Below are positions 8,973 to 18,525 of a stretch of 64,000 nt of DNA, piece after piece (position 1 is the stretch's first letter; each line of letters begins with the position of its first letter). Source of the DNA: Haloarchaeobius salinus (lineage in GTDB: Archaea > Halobacteriota > Halobacteria > Halobacteriales > Natrialbaceae); NCBI RefSeq assembly GCF_024464185.1, contig NZ_JANHAU010000004.1, positions 62,001 through 126,000 of the forward strand, in the 5' to 3' direction. The notes beneath the pieces are model-generated. The model saw only the letters and a program-made list of their open reading frames with translations. It ran no database searches and had not been told where the DNA came from. A program made the translations under genes and the position numbers.

Positions 8973-9959
8973 CTATTGAGTGGTCGCCAGGTCGACGGGC
9001 TCGCCGGCCTCGGCGCTCTCGTACAGGGCGTCGATGGCGACCATGTTGGCGACGGCCTCGTCGGCGTCGGTCCGGGGGCGGCGGTCCCGCTCGACGCAGT
9101 CGACGAAGTGCCGGACCTGCGCTGCGTACTGGTCGACCGGGTCGAACGTCTCGGTGACCTGCCGGCCGTCGACCTGGTAGGTGATGGACTGCGGCTCGCC
9201 GGCGTCGCCGGGGTTGAACGCGCCGTCCACCTCGAGCCAGCCGTTCTCCGCCTCGACTCGGTAGCGCTGTTCGGCCTGCGTGTCGAAGCTGCAGGAGAGC
9301 TGTGCGGTCGCGCCGTCGTACTCGAACGTGCCGGCGAGGTGGGTGTCGACGCCGCAGTCGCGGGTGTCGAGCGTCCGGGCGCTGATCCGGTCGGGTTCGC
9401 CGAGGAGTGTCCGGAGCACGCTGACGGCGTAGCAGCCGACGTCCATCAGCGAGCCGCCCGCGAGGTCGGGGTCGAGTCTGATGTCGTCCGGGCGGCCCCG
9501 GAGCGGGAACTGGAAGGTGGCGAACGCCCCACGGACGTTCTCGAGTTCCTCGGCGACGATCTCGGCGGCACGCTCGGTCTTCGGGTGGTAGCGGTACATG
9601 AACGCCTCCATCAGGGTGACGCCCGCGTCGTCGCAGTAGTCGCCGAGGACACGCGCCTCCTCAGCGTCGACCGCGAGCGGCTTCTCGCAGAGCACGTCGA
9701 GGCCGGCGTCGGCCGCCTTCCGGGTCCACTCGTCGTGGTGGGCGTTCGGGAGCGGGACGTACACAGCGTCGAGGTCCCCGTCCGCGAGCAGGGCCTCGTA
9801 CGAGCCGTAGGCGCGGTCGATGTCGAGGTCGGCGGCGACCGCCTCGGCCCGGTCGCCCGAGCGCGAGCCGATGGCGACGACCTCGTGGCCCGCCGTCCTG
9901 ATACCCGGAATCACCGCCTTCTGTCCGATGTTCGCCGTCGAGAGTACACCGAATCGCAT
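8973..9959 (-). CDS. Gfo/Idh/MocA-family oxidoreductase
   Basis: 328 residues from ATG 9959. The N-terminal Rossmann fold begins MRFGVLSTANIGQ, the CEKPLAVDAEEA motif with its catalytic lysine lies near residue 95, and the C-terminal half (GGSLMDVGCYAVS) is the substrate-binding alpha/beta domain. It resembles haloarchaeal NAD(P)-dependent sugar dehydrogenases, including xylose dehydrogenase, but the sugar cannot be assigned from sequence. Thirty-three further codons upstream are open but start in AT-rich promoter-like DNA. Only 23 bases separate it from the HAD gene downstream, so they are probably co-transcribed. Confidence 0.88.
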   Translation of the reverse strand: MRFGVLSTANIGQKAVIPGIRTAGHEVVAIGSRSGDRAEAVAADLDIDRAYGSYEALLADGDLDAVYVPLPNAHHDEWTRKAADAGLDVLCEKPLAVDAEEARVLGDYCDDAGVTLMEAFMYRYHPKTERAAEIVAEELENVRGAFATFQFPLRGRPDDIRLDPDLAGGSLMDVGCYAVSVLRTLLGEPDRISARTLDTRDCGVDTHLAGTFEYDGATAQLSCSFDTQAEQRYRVEAENGWLEVDGAFNPGDAGEPQSITYQVDGRQVTETFDPVDQYAAQVRHFVDCVERDRRPRTDADEAVANMVAIDALYESAEAGEPVDLATTQ

Positions 9960-10059
9960 ACCTCGCGCTTCAGTCTCCGCGGGTTTTACACCTGCCGGTA
10001 CGGGAACCGTTGGAGGATCAGGCATCGGATTTAACTTTGCAAATTGGTCCTGGGGCATA

Positions 10060-10076
10060 GCAAAAATTTAATTGTG
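10060..10076 (+). promoter_or_regulatory. Probable TATA box of the acidic-protein cluster
   Basis: An A/T run, AAAAATTTAATTG, sits about 30-40 bases before the ATG at 10104, inside an AT-rich divergent intergenic region (9960-10103). The spacing fits a leaderless start for the first gene of the acidic cluster. Confidence 0.5.
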
Positions 10077-10103
10077 TGGAGTCCGAGGTTTCCACATCCC
10101 CCG

Positions 10104-11021
10104 ATGACCAACAGGACGATGGACTCGGGGTCGTCTCGCATGGGTGGTGACGAGGCGAACCTCGACATCGACGACCTCTTCGCCTCCTCGAGCGACGGCG
10201 GCCGCGAAGACGAACCGACGGACGAGAGCACGACACCGGAGGGCACTGACGGCCGCGACGAGATAGAGGACACGACCGCCGGCGAGCTGTTCCAGCAGCT
10301 CAGCGCGGAGGTCGAGGCGGAGGACGATGAGACCGAGGCGGACCCGTTCGACGAGCTGAGCGACGAGTCCCCCGAGGAGATCATCGCGAGCGCGGACGAG
10401 GAGGTCGAGCACGTCGACGAGGTGGACGACGCCATCGCCGCCGACGACGAGCTGTTCGACACGCTCCTGCTCCCCGAGCGCGAGGAGGAGGACGGCTTCC
10501 TCTGGGTCCAGACCGAGGACGACGACGAGGCGACCACCCGGGACGACCCCGACGTGGCAGATGAGACGACGGCCGCGGATGAGCCGCCCGCCGCGACGGA
10601 CGACACGGAGTCGGCTTCGCCCGCGGCCGGCTCGACGGAGGGCGACCTCGACGAGGACGGCTTCTCCTTCGACGTGGACGACGACACCGCGTCCTCGGCT
10701 GCACCCGCGTGGGGTACCGAGAGTCAGGCGGCGGCAGAGGAGGCCGGCGAGTCGGCCGCGGAGCCCGCCGGGGCCGAGACGGACGACGGCGAGACGCCGG
10801 AACTCGACGACGGCTCGACGCTCTCCGCGACGTTCGACGACGACGTCCCGACCGAGGAGGGGACGGAGGCGTCGGATGCGAGCACGGGCGCGGCGGACGA
10901 CACCGATGCTGAGGCGGAGGATGACTCCGATGCAGCGGCTGAGGCCGACGACGGTGACGACGACGAGGACGAGGGCAGCGGCGGCATCGCGAGCAAGATC
11001 CGCTCGATACTCTCGAGCTGA
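10104..11021 (+). CDS. Highly acidic low-complexity protein, first of a four-gene cluster
   Basis: 305 residues, dominated by Asp, Glu, Ala and Thr, so probably largely disordered. Two parts stand out: an N-terminal short motif LDIDDLFASS, with similar pieces later (DDELFDTLL), and a C-terminal GGIASKIRSILSS that can form a small basic amphipathic helix. I do not recognise a family. The three downstream genes are read in the same direction, and two of them share the layout of acidic linker plus C-terminal helix. The ATG at 10104 is chosen from the promoter position; ATG 10119 is also possible. Confidence 0.72.
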   Translation: MTNRTMDSGSSRMGGDEANLDIDDLFASSSDGGREDEPTDESTTPEGTDGRDEIEDTTAGELFQQLSAEVEAEDDETEADPFDELSDESPEEIIASADEEVEHVDEVDDAIAADDELFDTLLLPEREEEDGFLWVQTEDDDEATTRDDPDVADETTAADEPPAATDDTESASPAAGSTEGDLDEDGFSFDVDDDTASSAAPAWGTESQAAAEEAGESAAEPAGAETDDGETPELDDGSTLSATFDDDVPTEEGTEASDASTGAADDTDAEAEDDSDAAAEADDGDDDEDEGSGGIASKIRSILSS

Positions 11022-11074
11022 GGCGGCGGCGGGACTACCTTTTTCTCTCCGAGGTTCGTCTGTGACACCATCGC

Positions 11075-12124
11075 ATGAACAGTGACGCATCCAGGTACGT
11101 GGCGGTCTGCCGGGGACTCGGGCTGGGCGAGCGCGAGATACGTCGGGGCGTGGACGACGACGGACCCGTCGTGGCGCTGTTCGAGCGTTCCTCGCCGCAG
11201 GCCCGGCACGAGCGACTGGTGGCGACGCTCGCCGCCGCCGACCGCGGTGTCGATCTTCCCGGGACCGCCGACGGGACGGCGGTGGCGGCGGCGATCCAGA
11301 CGGTGCTCCGCGAGCTCGGGCGGAGCGACGCCGCGGCTGCCATCGCGGACGCGGAGGGGAGCCTGTTCGAGCGGCTCGCCGCGGTCGAACGGGCGGTGCT
11401 CGACGGAAGCCACCGCGTCGTGAGGCTCGCGGACGACGGACGGTGGCGGTTCGTCGTCGTCGAAGCACGCCGGCTCGCGGGCGTCAGGGAGCAGTTCGGC
11501 CAGCACGTCGAGCTCGACGGCCTGGCGACGTTCCACGCGGACCAGCCGGCGGACCGCTCGCTCGATCCGGCCGACCACCTGCCGCCGGTGTACCGCGACG
11601 CCGGTGCCGAGCTCTCGACACCGGGCGGCGGGCCGAAGCGCGTCGTCTCGGACCGGAGCGTCGACGACGTGCTCGACGCCATCGCTCGGGAGGCCACCGA
11701 AGACGACGAGCCGATGCCGCTCGACGGCGTCACGGAGCAGCACGCACTCGACGCGGCACCGTCCGAGCCGGCGGGGCCACCGCTCGACGAGCCGGCCGTC
11801 GTCGCACCCGGCGAGGTGGACGAGGAGCCCATCGTCGCCAGCGGCGAGGTGCTGGAGGAACCCATCGTCGCACCCGGCCACGTGGAAGTCGACCCCGAGA
11901 CGGACCGCCCGAGCGCGCTCGATGCGCCGGCGGAGCGCCCCGCGTTGGCTGCCCCGCCCACCGAGCCCGCCGGCCCGGCCCTCGACGAGCCACCCATCGT
12001 GGCCAGTGGGAACGTCGCGGACGAGCCCATCGTCGCTCGCGGCGAGGTGGACGAGGAGCCCATCGCCGCACCGGGCAGGGTGGACGACGAGCGGGACGAA
12101 TCTGGGGACAGCCGAGGTACGTAA
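11075..12124 (+). CDS. Unknown protein with cluster N-terminal domain and 11-residue repeats
   Basis: 349 residues. The N-terminal ~150 residues share a pattern with the next two genes: an opening like ASRYVAVCRGLGLGEREI, then DDGRWRFVVVEARRLAGVREQFG. A short GGGPKRVVSDRSVDDVLDAI motif follows. The C-terminal half contains about seven copies of an 11-residue unit approximating EEPIVAxGxVx, in two blocks (about 11780-11890 and 11985-12100). The protein lacks the C-terminal amphipathic helix of its neighbours. No known family is recognised. Confidence 0.78.
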   Translation: MNSDASRYVAVCRGLGLGEREIRRGVDDDGPVVALFERSSPQARHERLVATLAAADRGVDLPGTADGTAVAAAIQTVLRELGRSDAAAAIADAEGSLFERLAAVERAVLDGSHRVVRLADDGRWRFVVVEARRLAGVREQFGQHVELDGLATFHADQPADRSLDPADHLPPVYRDAGAELSTPGGGPKRVVSDRSVDDVLDAIAREATEDDEPMPLDGVTEQHALDAAPSEPAGPPLDEPAVVAPGEVDEEPIVASGEVLEEPIVAPGHVEVDPETDRPSALDAPAERPALAAPPTEPAGPALDEPPIVASGNVADEPIVARGEVDEEPIAAPGRVDDERDESGDSRGT

Positions 12125-12211
12125 CCTGTAGTTTCACAGTAACTATCTGTCGGGGTGCTGGCCGGTCGGTTGGCCGACACGCCTAAGAACGGTTGACTGG
12201 TGACTTGGGAC

Positions 12212-14038
12212 ATGGGCAGTCCCGAGGATCTCGTTTCACACCACGTCACCGTACTCCGGCGGTGCGGCCTCTCCGACGAGGCTATCTGCGAGGTGTACGG
12301 TGTCTCCGACCCTCCAGACGACGTGTCGGTCGGTCGAATCGTGATGGCGTCGCTCGACGGGGAGCCGACACCGCGGAACCTCTACGACCAGACACATCGC
12401 GTGCTGGCGACGGCACCGCGGGGGATCGACGCCCCGCGTGACTACCCGAACCGCGTCGTCCCACAGCAGTTGAACACGGTGATGGGCGCGTTCGGCTTCT
12501 CCATGCACTTCCTCGACGGGAACGGCGAGCCACTGGATTCGGGCGCGGAACCCTCCCAGCCGTTCCGCATCGCGCTCGAGGACCCGAACGGCAACGTCCG
12601 GACGACCACCTTCGAGTACCCGGACACCGGCCTCGGCGAGCACAACTACCCCGCGCTCGTGGCGGCCATCCAGTCGGACCTGCTCGACGGCGTCCCGCTC
12701 ACCTTCGCGATGCTGTCGGACTGGGCCGACGAGCGCTGGCGCTTCGTCCTGCTCGAGGCCGACCGGCTCGACGCGCTCGAACAGCACTACGGCGACGGTA
12801 TCGAGTGCTTCGGCGAGCCGCTCCTCCACGAGCACACGCCCGCTGAGTTCGCCTCGGGGCAGGCCGTCGCGCAGCCGGCCGACGAGGCCGCCGCCGGGAG
12901 CGGGACGAGCGACGCGGGCGACGACGGCGACGGCGACATCGGCGTCGACGAGTCCACCGAGGGCTGGCTCGGCAGCGGTGGGTCGGACCTCAGCGACGTC
13001 GACCTCGATGGCTCCACCGGCGACGACACCGGGGAGACCGACGACGCGGACGACGTGGCGGTCGAGACCGGTCTCGAGGATATCTTCTCGACCATCGAGG
13101 AGGACGCGACCGCCGGCGGCGACAGCGGCGTCGAGATCGAGTCCACGGGGAAGACCGTCGAGGACCTGGTCGGGGCCACGACGGCGGACGCCGACGAGTC
13201 ACCCGCAGCGACGGAGACGGAACCGACGGCCGCGGAGCCGGCCGAGGCGGACCCCGAACCAGCCACCGAGCCAGGACCCACCGCCGACGAGGCGGACACA
13301 GAGCCGGAGCCGGCGACAACGGAGCCCGCCCCCGGTGGCACAGCCGACGCCGACACGCCGGAGCCGGCCGAGGCGGAACCGGCAGCCGCGGAGCCGGCGA
13401 CGGAACCGGGGGCGACAGCGACGGAGAGCGACCCGCTCGATGCGGGCGAGGACGACGACGGCGGCTTCGTCATGGCGGACCCGGAGCCAGCACGAGCGGA
13501 GCCCGAGGAGCCCGCGACGGCGGGCAGTGCGGTCGACACGGCGGACGAACCGGCCGCCGACCCCGAGACGAGTGCAGAGCCGGGCGACGCGGAGCCGGGC
13601 GACGCGGAGCCGGCGACGGAACCGGAGCCGGCACAGGCGGAGACGGAGCCGCCCGAGGCGACGACCACGGAGTCGACGCCCGAACCGACACCCTCCGAAC
13701 CCGCGGAGGTCGAGCCGGAGCCGGCGGGCCCCACTTCGGTCGAGGCGGAGACACCGCAGGAGCCCGCGTCCGGCTCTGCGGGGACGGAAGCGTCCGCGAC
13801 GGCGGACGAGGAGTCGCCCGTGGCGGACGAGCCGACGGCGAGCGCCGACCCGACCGCAGCGACGAACGAGCCCGCCGCGTCCACCGCGGAGACGGCTGCC
13901 GAGACACACACTGCCGAGACGACCGCTGCCGAGGAGACCACGGACCAGTCCACGGAGGACGCTGCAGCCGCGGAGACCAGCGACGACTCGCCGGGATTCG
14001 TCGGGCGCATCGTCGCCGCCATCAAGGGCGTCTTCTGA
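12212..14038 (+). CDS. Unknown protein: cluster N-terminal domain, acidic linker, C-terminal amphipathic helix
   Basis: 608 residues. Residues 1-215 form a folded domain shared with the gene at 14116; landmarks are LGEHNYPALVAAI, ERWRFVLLEADRL and CFGEPLLHEHTP. A VETGLEDIFSTIEED motif lies near residue 285. The next ~280 residues are an Ala/Glu/Pro/Thr-rich low-complexity linker. The last residues, GFVGRIVAAIKGVF, make a basic amphipathic helix of the kind that can touch membranes. An in-frame GTG at 12200 would add four residues. No known family is recognised; the domain is probably haloarchaea-specific. Confidence 0.8.
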   Translation: MGSPEDLVSHHVTVLRRCGLSDEAICEVYGVSDPPDDVSVGRIVMASLDGEPTPRNLYDQTHRVLATAPRGIDAPRDYPNRVVPQQLNTVMGAFGFSMHFLDGNGEPLDSGAEPSQPFRIALEDPNGNVRTTTFEYPDTGLGEHNYPALVAAIQSDLLDGVPLTFAMLSDWADERWRFVLLEADRLDALEQHYGDGIECFGEPLLHEHTPAEFASGQAVAQPADEAAAGSGTSDAGDDGDGDIGVDESTEGWLGSGGSDLSDVDLDGSTGDDTGETDDADDVAVETGLEDIFSTIEEDATAGGDSGVEIESTGKTVEDLVGATTADADESPAATETEPTAAEPAEADPEPATEPGPTADEADTEPEPATTEPAPGGTADADTPEPAEAEPAAAEPATEPGATATESDPLDAGEDDDGGFVMADPEPARAEPEEPATAGSAVDTADEPAADPETSAEPGDAEPGDAEPATEPEPAQAETEPPEATTTESTPEPTPSEPAEVEPEPAGPTSVEAETPQEPASGSAGTEASATADEESPVADEPTASADPTAATNEPAASTAETAAETHTAETTAAEETTDQSTEDAAAAETSDDSPGFVGRIVAAIKGVF

Positions 14039-14115
14039 CCGGTCCCATTCCGGCTCCCGCCGGGCGGTCGTACCGAACGTTAATATTCGTGAGCCGTGAA
14101 ACCGTAATCTAACCG

Positions 14116-15849
14116 ATGACCGACCGCGACCGACGCGAGCGGCTGGCCGAGTACGTGGCCGTCCTGCGCGGGTTCGGCCGCTCGGACGCGGAGATCCTGG
14201 CGGCCCACGGCGAGGAGACGCTGCCGGACGGGCTCTCCCTCCCCGAGTTCTTCGACCACCGGTTCGACGACGCCGACGAATCGACGCTGTACGGGCGACT
14301 CCACGACACGCTCGCGACCGGTGCCGGGGGTATCGACGCCGACCGCGAGTACTGGGCCCACGCCCCCGCCCGCCAGCTCGACGAGGCCTGTCGCGCACAC
14401 GGCTGGCGCGTCGCCCTGTCCGGTGACGACCCAATCGACATCGTCGTCGAGACACCCGATGGCGAGCGCCGGGAATCGACGTTCAGCTACCCCGACTCGG
14501 AGCTCGGACAGCACAACTACCCCGCGCTCGTCGCCGCGGTCGCCGAGCATCTCGACGGTCTGACGTTCGCGCTGCTGACCGACCGCGACGGCCGCTGGCG
14601 GTTCGTCTGCGTCGAGACCGACCTGCTGGCCGGGCTCCGCGACCGGTACGGCGAGCGCGTCCGGGTGTTCCGTCGCCCGCTCCTCCGGGCTGAACAGCCC
14701 CAGGATTTCGCTGCCGACGACGACAGCGAGCGCGACCGCGGCTCCGAGCTGGCCAGCGTCGCCGGCGACGCCTTCGCGGAGTCCGTGGGGACCGGCCCGC
14801 GTGTCCACCGGTCATCGCGGTCCCTGGACACCGGGATGGACGTGGACGCGGGTCCGGAGACGGTCGTGGGTGAGGGCATCGACGAGGTGTTCGAGACCAT
14901 CGAGGCCGGCGCGGACGACGGGCCGACCGAACCCGCAGCAGCGGGGGCGAACGCAGGCGTCGACGAGGACGTGGCGTCGCTCCTGTCGGACCTCGACGAG
15001 CCGACGCACGCGACCGACGAGGACCCCGGTGGTCCGACCGTCACCCGGAGCAGCGCGGACGCGGCCGACGACGACGTACCGCCGACCGACTCCGCCGGAC
15101 TGGTCGGTGGAGGGCCGAAGACGACCGTCGTCGAGGACGGGCTGGACGACGTGTTCGCCGACATGGCGGAGACCAACCCGCGGGTCCGCGAGGACGACCC
15201 CGAGCGCATGACGACGGACGACGTGCTCGACTCCGTCGACGCGGGGCCCGCCGACGCCGGGGTGGCGCAGGACCGGACCGAGGACGCCGAGGTCGGCGAC
15301 TCGCCCGGAACGGAGCTCGCCGAGACGTCGGACGGTCCGGAACCGGTTCGCGACCCTGACGAACTGACGACGCCCGTCGAATCGAGCAGCCCGAGTGAGA
15401 CGCCGGGCACCGAAGCACCGACAGGGCCGGCGACCGAAGGCCCCGGCGAGATGGAGGACTCCCGCGACGCCGACGAGCCGGCGGCGACCCCGAGCATCGA
15501 CGAGCTGGACCTCGACGTCGACGAGGACGACGTCCCCGAGTTCGACGCGGACGCGGAGACGGACACGGCCGGCCCGCTGGCCGGTGGCGTCGGGCCGAGC
15601 GCGGCCGCTCCGCCGTCCGATGCGGGGCCAGAGACGGACGAGCAGTCGGACGGGACGGCCGAGTCCCCCGACATCTCGCCCGCGGACCCCATCGACGCCG
15701 ACCTGCTCGCGGACCCCGACGAGAGCGCGCTCGCCGACGCCGAAGCCGACGACGGGTACGACGACGTCATCGTCGGCCGACTGGACGACGAGAACGGGTC
15801 GCGGGGACCGTTCGGCAGGCTGGCGGCGTGGCTGCGGAACCTGTTCTGA
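14116..15849 (+). CDS. Unknown protein: cluster N-terminal domain, acidic linker, C-terminal amphipathic helix
   Basis: 577 residues, a paralogue of the gene at 12212. Matching landmarks are LGQHNYPALVAAV, DGRWRFVCVETDLLAGL and VFRRPLLRAEQP. The acidic linker contains two copies of a short motif (ETVVGEGIDEVFETIEAG and TTVVEDGLDDVFADMAE). The C-terminus, FGRLAAWLRNLF, is again a basic amphipathic helix. An AT-rich stretch, GTTAATATTCG, lies about 35 bases upstream of the ATG and may give this gene its own promoter. It converges with sucD, 19 bases away. Function unknown. Confidence 0.8.
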   Translation: MTDRDRRERLAEYVAVLRGFGRSDAEILAAHGEETLPDGLSLPEFFDHRFDDADESTLYGRLHDTLATGAGGIDADREYWAHAPARQLDEACRAHGWRVALSGDDPIDIVVETPDGERRESTFSYPDSELGQHNYPALVAAVAEHLDGLTFALLTDRDGRWRFVCVETDLLAGLRDRYGERVRVFRRPLLRAEQPQDFAADDDSERDRGSELASVAGDAFAESVGTGPRVHRSSRSLDTGMDVDAGPETVVGEGIDEVFETIEAGADDGPTEPAAAGANAGVDEDVASLLSDLDEPTHATDEDPGGPTVTRSSADAADDDVPPTDSAGLVGGGPKTTVVEDGLDDVFADMAETNPRVREDDPERMTTDDVLDSVDAGPADAGVAQDRTEDAEVGDSPGTELAETSDGPEPVRDPDELTTPVESSSPSETPGTEAPTGPATEGPGEMEDSRDADEPAATPSIDELDLDVDEDDVPEFDADAETDTAGPLAGGVGPSAAAPPSDAGPETDEQSDGTAESPDISPADPIDADLLADPDESALADAEADDGYDDVIVGRLDDENGSRGPFGRLAAWLRNLF

Positions 15850-15868
15850 AGGAGAACTGCGCGGGAGC

Positions 15869-16738
15869 TTACAGGAAGCTCTCGATGTGGTCGGCGACCT
15901 CCTCCGGGGTGTCACCGACGGGGACGCCCGCGTCGTTCAGCGCGTCGATCTTCGACTGCGCGGTGCCGGTGCCGGAGCCGGAGACGATGGCCCCCGCGTG
16001 GCCCATGCGCTTGCCCGGCGGGGCGGTGCGGCCCGCGATGAAGCCGGCGACGGGCGTGTCGACGTAGTCGTCGATGAACGCGGCGGCCTCCTCCTCGTCC
16101 TCGCCACCGATCTCACCGCACATGACGATGGCGTCGGTGTCGGGGTCGTCCTCGAACAGGCGCAGCGAGTCGACGAAGTCCGTCCCGATGATGGGGTCGC
16201 CGCCGATACCGATGGCGGTCGTCTGACCGATGCCGCGCTCGGTGAGGTTGGAGACGACCTGGTACGTGAGCGTGCCCGAACGGGAGACGAGGCCGACGTT
16301 GCCGGCCTCGAAGATGTTGCCCGGCAGGATGCCCAGCTTCGCCTCGCCCGGGGTGATGATGCCCGGGCAGTTCGGACCGATGAGGCGCGTGTCGACCTCG
16401 GAGAGCCGCTTGTTCACGCGGGCCATGTCCTGCGTCGGGATGCCCTCCGTAATGGCCACGGCGAGGTCGACCGGCGAGTCGAGCGCCTCGAAGATGGCGT
16501 CGGCCGCGAACGCCGGCGGGACGAACACGACGGAGGCGTCGGCGTCCTCCTCGCGCGCCGCCTGGTCGACGGTGTCGTAGACCGGGACGCCGTGGACCTC
16601 CTGGCCGCCCTTGCCCGGCACCGCACCGGCGACCACGTTGGTCCCGTACTCGATCATCTGGCCGGCGTGGAACTTGCCCTCGCCGCCGGTGATGCCCTGT
16701 ACAACCACTCGGGTGTCGTCGTCGACTAGTACGCTCAT
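15869..16738 (-). CDS. sucD: Succinate-CoA ligase (ADP-forming), alpha subunit
   Basis: 289 residues, standard length. The N-terminal CoA-binding domain begins with [14 protein letters not shown], and the phosphorylated catalytic histidine lies in [10 protein letters not shown] near residue 237. [12 protein letters not shown] and SRSGTLTY are family signatures. The enzyme makes ATP from succinyl-CoA in the citric acid cycle. Its ATG overlaps the sucC stop by four bases, so translation is coupled to the beta subunit. Confidence 0.97.
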   Translation of the reverse strand: MSVLVDDDTRVVVQGITGGEGKFHAGQMIEYGTNVVAGAVPGKGGQEVHGVPVYDTVDQAAREEDADASVVFVPPAFAADAIFEALDSPVDLAVAITEGIPTQDMARVNKRLSEVDTRLIGPNCPGIITPGEAKLGILPGNIFEAGNVGLVSRSGTLTYQVVSNLTERGIGQTTAIGIGGDPIIGTDFVDSLRLFEDDPDTDAIVMCGEIGGEDEEEAAAFIDDYVDTPVAGFIAGRTAPPGKRMGHAGAIVSGSGTGTAQSKIDALNDAGVPVGDTPEEVADHIESFL

Positions 16739-17886
16739 TGGTCCACCTCCTCCGCGTTCGCGACCGCACGCTGGACCGCGTCCTCGAGTGTCTTCTCGAC
16801 CGTGACGAGGTCCTCGTTCAGAATCTCCATCCCCTCCTCCCAGTTCGTGCCCGCGAGGCGGACGACGACCGGCTTGGGGATCTCGTCGAAGCCCTCGAGG
16901 GCCTCGTTGATGCCGCGGGCGACCTCGTCGCCGCGGGTGATGCCGCCGAAGATGTTGAAGACGACCGAGTCGACGTTCTCGTCGGAGAACACCATGTCCA
17001 GCGCGTTGGTGACGCGTTCGGCCTTCGCGCCGCCACCGATGTCGAGGAAGTTGGCCGGCTTGCCGCCGTAGTGGTCGACGAGGTCCAGCGTCGTCATCAC
17101 GAGGCCGGCACCGTTGCCGATGATGCCGACGTTGCCGTCGAGACGGACGTAGTCGAAGCCGTACTCGTCGGCCTTGGCCTCGAGGTCGTCGCCGCCCGCC
17201 GTGGCCTCCGCCTCCATCTCGGCGAGTTCGGGCTGACGGAACAACGCGTCCTCGTCGATGTTCATGACCGCGTCGGCCGCGACGACCTCGCGGTCGCTCG
17301 TGACCATCAGGGGATTGATCTCGGCGTCCGCACCGTCCCGGTCGTCCCAGAGCGTGTACAGCGTCTGGAGGACGCTGGCGACGTCGCGGGCGACGTCGCG
17401 CTCGACGCCGGCGTCGTAGACGGCCTTCCGGGCCTGGTACGGGTGCATCCCGAACGAGGGGTCGACGTGCTCGCGCACGATGGCGTCGGGGTCCTCCTCG
17501 GCGACCTCCTCGATGTTGACGCCGCCGCGGGTCGAGACCATCGCGACGGGCTTGCCCTCGCCGCGGTCCATCGTGACGCCGACGTACAGCTCGTTGACGA
17601 AGTCGACGGCCGCCTCGACGAGGACGCGGTCCACGTGGATGCCCTTGAGGTCCATCCCGAGGATTGCGTCCGCGGCCTCGCGGGCCTCGTCGGCGTCGTC
17701 GACGAGCTTGATGCCGCCCGCCTTCCCACGTCCGCCCACCTGTACCTGCGCCTTGATCGCGACCGGGTAGCCGATCTCCTCGGCCGCCGCGACGGCGTCG
17801 TCGACGTTGTCCGCGAGTGTCGACGACGGCGTCGGGATACCGGCGTCGGCGAAGACCTGCTTCGCCTGGTACTCGTGCAGTTTCAT
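16735..17886 (-). CDS. sucC: Succinate-CoA ligase (ADP-forming), beta subunit
   Basis: 383 residues from ATG 17886, starting [12 protein letters not shown] as in nearly all SucC proteins. The ATP-grasp domain is visible ([16 protein letters not shown] near residue 47), and the C-terminal CoA-ligase domain includes [11 protein letters not shown] and [14 protein letters not shown]. With sucD it forms one operon, beta gene first. Forty-six further codons upstream are open but lie before the natural start and lack homology. Confidence 0.97.
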   Translation of the reverse strand: MKLHEYQAKQVFADAGIPTPSSTLADNVDDAVAAAEEIGYPVAIKAQVQVGGRGKAGGIKLVDDADEAREAADAILGMDLKGIHVDRVLVEAAVDFVNELYVGVTMDRGEGKPVAMVSTRGGVNIEEVAEEDPDAIVREHVDPSFGMHPYQARKAVYDAGVERDVARDVASVLQTLYTLWDDRDGADAEINPLMVTSDREVVAADAVMNIDEDALFRQPELAEMEAEATAGGDDLEAKADEYGFDYVRLDGNVGIIGNGAGLVMTTLDLVDHYGGKPANFLDIGGGAKAERVTNALDMVFSDENVDSVVFNIFGGITRGDEVARGINEALEGFDEIPKPVVVRLAGTNWEEGMEILNEDLVTVEKTLEDAVQRAVANAEEVDQ

Positions 17887-17974
17887 TGTTGGCTCGGTCG
17901 GTAGTTTCGCGGACCCGGAGTTAGTAGTGTCGAAACCATCGGTCGCTTGCGGGAGACTGACCGGTGCGGGAGCG

Positions 17975-18454
17975 TCAGTCCGGGTCCCACACAGCGCCGC
18001 AGTCGGGGCAGACGAGCACCGCACCGTCGTCCCTCGTTTCCACCCGCATCACGTCGTGGTCACACTCCGGACAGGCCACATCCCCGAGGTCCGGCGTCCA
18101 CGAGATGAGCGTCTCGCCGGCCTCCCTCGGCGCACCCAGTGCGAGCACCACGAGGTCCGTCGCGGCGTCGTTGCGACCACGCTGGAACTCGCCCGGGCCG
18201 AACCGTATCGCCTCGCGCTCCCCGACGCTCACCTCGCCGTCGCGCGTCTCGAACGTCGCCTCGCCCGTGAGGACGACGAACACCTCCTCCTGTGCGGTGT
18301 GTGCGTGCCGGGACAGGCTCAGGCGCTCACCGGGCCTGGCGCGATACCGGTTCAGTGAGAGCCGGTCGGTGCCGAGGGCGTCGGAGAGCGACCGACGCCG
18401 CGCACCACCCTCCGTCTCGGTAGCGGGACCATCGTCGACCGAGAGCCGGTCCAT
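17975..18454 (-). CDS. Cupin-domain protein with C-terminal zinc ribbon
   Basis: 159 residues from ATG 18454. The central part is a small beta-barrel cupin: HAHTAQEEVFVVLTGE carries metal-ligand His and Glu, and FGPGEFQRG is the second motif. The last 45 residues have two cysteine pairs, CPEC and CPDC, forming a zinc ribbon. The combination suggests a metal- or ligand-responsive protein, but no substrate can be assigned. The upstream extension to 18532 overlaps the start of the divergent histidine kinase and looks unnatural. Confidence 0.82.
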   Translation of the reverse strand: MDRLSVDDGPATETEGGARRRSLSDALGTDRLSLNRYRARPGERLSLSRHAHTAQEEVFVVLTGEATFETRDGEVSVGEREAIRFGPGEFQRGRNDAATDLVVLALGAPREAGETLISWTPDLGDVACPECDHDVMRVETRDDGAVLVCPDCGAVWDPD

Positions 18455-18525
18455 GGCTCGATTTCGCCCGGTTCCACCATAACCGTTGGCTGCGCGCGAC
18501 CGGCCCGTCCCGACCACCGCTAGCC

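Noticed and set aside
6949-8979. A 676-codon open frame on the plus strand opposite rbcL and the HAD phosphatase gene
   Set aside because: It is the antisense of two certain genes. High third-position GC keeps such frames open, and the translation is Val/Asp/Gly/Arg-rich without any domain.
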